7,686 nt of DNA. It comes from Lachnospiraceae bacterium. Its GTDB lineage: Bacteria > Bacillota > Clostridia > Lachnospirales > Lachnospiraceae. The notes under the pieces are model-generated. The model had not been told where the DNA came from, did not search any database, and worked only from the letters and a program-made list of their open reading frames with translations. Location of the stretch: NCBI GenBank assembly GCA_021199395.1, contig JAJQIE010000078.1:1-7686 (forward strand). The letters are read 5' to 3'. Both the position numbers and the translations under genes were made by a program. Every line of letters begins with the position of its first letter. Position 1 is the first letter of the stretch. Of this stretch, positions 7,241 through 7,686 are shown piece by piece.

Positions 7241-7686
7241 TCAGGCCATCCGGCCGGCCAGTATTACGCAGGCTATAATCCCGGCAAGAGAAGCAAGCAT
7301 TGCGCCGCATAGTGTGTGGCGCGTTTTTTTTTATGCCGACAGAAGTATAGTAAACGCTCATTGTGTAAAAAATCGTCTCTGTGCAGCAGAGCATCAGGGA
7401 GGCCGTCAGGCCAATCCGGGAATCCGTCCCATATTGTTTATAAATATCCAGCAGGAGGCTCGTTGCGGCGCTGGAAGAAAACATTTTTACAATGCCCGCA
7501 GGAACCAGTGCAGACGGAAATATCTCCTCCGGAATGACGCGGCTGATGACGGACGCTGCCATATCCAGAAAGCCCGACGCGCGCAGCACTCCGGTCGCCA
7601 CCATCAGCCCGATCAGGGCAGGAGCAAGCCTGACAACCATCTCCAGTCCGTTTCTCGCGCCTTTTATAAAGCTGTCATAGACCGCC
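7241..7686 (-). pseudogene. spmB: Spore maturation protein B, 3' part, frameshifted as written
   Basis: SpmB is a membrane protein of the nucleoside-recognition (Gate) family. With SpmA it is needed for normal dehydration of the spore core. The 5' end is outside the window. The visible frame reads AVYDSFIKGARNGLEMVVR and LAPALIGLMVATGVLRASGF, then GTDSRIGLTASLM, CTETIFYTMSVYYTSVGIKK, all typical SpmB sequence. At the A-run (7324-7332 on the + strand, nine T) the frame slips and would read NAPHTMRRNAC to a stop at 7182, overlapping the DUF1622 gene by 52 bases. With eight A the frame continues KKTRHTLCGAMLASLAGII and then ACVILAGRMA to TGA at 7241-7243, a normal hydrophobic SpmB tail ending seven bases from the DUF1622 stop. 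So a single extra A breaks the gene. A sequencing error, transcript slippage or a real mutation are all possible. Confidence 0.9.
7301..7332 (+). terminator. DUF1622 terminator lying inside spmB codons
   Basis: A hairpin at 7301-7323 pairs TGCGCCGCAT with GTGTGGCGCG around the three-base loop AGT. Its core is GCGCC/GGCGC with three G-U wobbles, and it is followed immediately by nine T (7324-7332). It lies 67 bases after the DUF1622 stop, which is the usual arrangement for an intrinsic terminator. On the other strand the same bases encode the KKTRHTLCGA part of SpmB. Confidence 0.75.

Overview
The window looks like a chromosomal segment from a spore-forming Clostridia member of the Bacillota, most likely Lachnospiraceae. 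This is an inference from a SpmB (spore maturation) homologue, a MetG with a fused C-terminal tRNA-binding domain, a DegV/FakB fatty-acid-binding protein, a DUF1622 membrane protein, strong AGGAGG-type ribosome binding sites and TTGACA/TATAAT-type promoters. There are no rRNA, tRNA, CRISPR, insertion-sequence or phage features. Most of the window is ordinary housekeeping sequence. The accessory-looking part is the left edge.

Layout. Positions 1-1322 (+) hold the last codons of an unidentified gene, overlapping a P-loop ATPase of the BrxC/BrxD (DUF2791) type, which is the last gene of its operon and is followed by a strong terminator. metG (1411-3519, -) faces it. A 283-bp divergent intergenic region carries the metG promoter and a long imperfect hairpin that overlaps the likely promoter of a membrane-anchored DUF885 metallopeptidase (3803-5635, +). 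That gene converges on a DegV family gene (5839-6717, -). A short divergent promoter region then leads to a DUF1622 membrane protein gene (6889-7233, +), which converges on spmB (7241 to the window edge, -).

Two genes near the right end are broken as written. The DegV gene has all of its family sequence in one frame but carries an in-frame TGA at codon 150. spmB is thrown out of frame near its 3' end by a run of nine A (T on the + strand). With eight, the normal hydrophobic SpmB tail and a stop at 7241 are restored. The same homopolymer is the U-tract of a terminator for the convergent DUF1622 gene, so one stretch of DNA seems to serve as codons on one strand and terminator on the other.

Apart from the ATPase and its overlapping partner, the genes do not form a visible pathway. 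They are separate units in alternating orientation. If a defence-type system is present it lies mainly to the left of the window, and only its terminal ATPase gene can be seen here.
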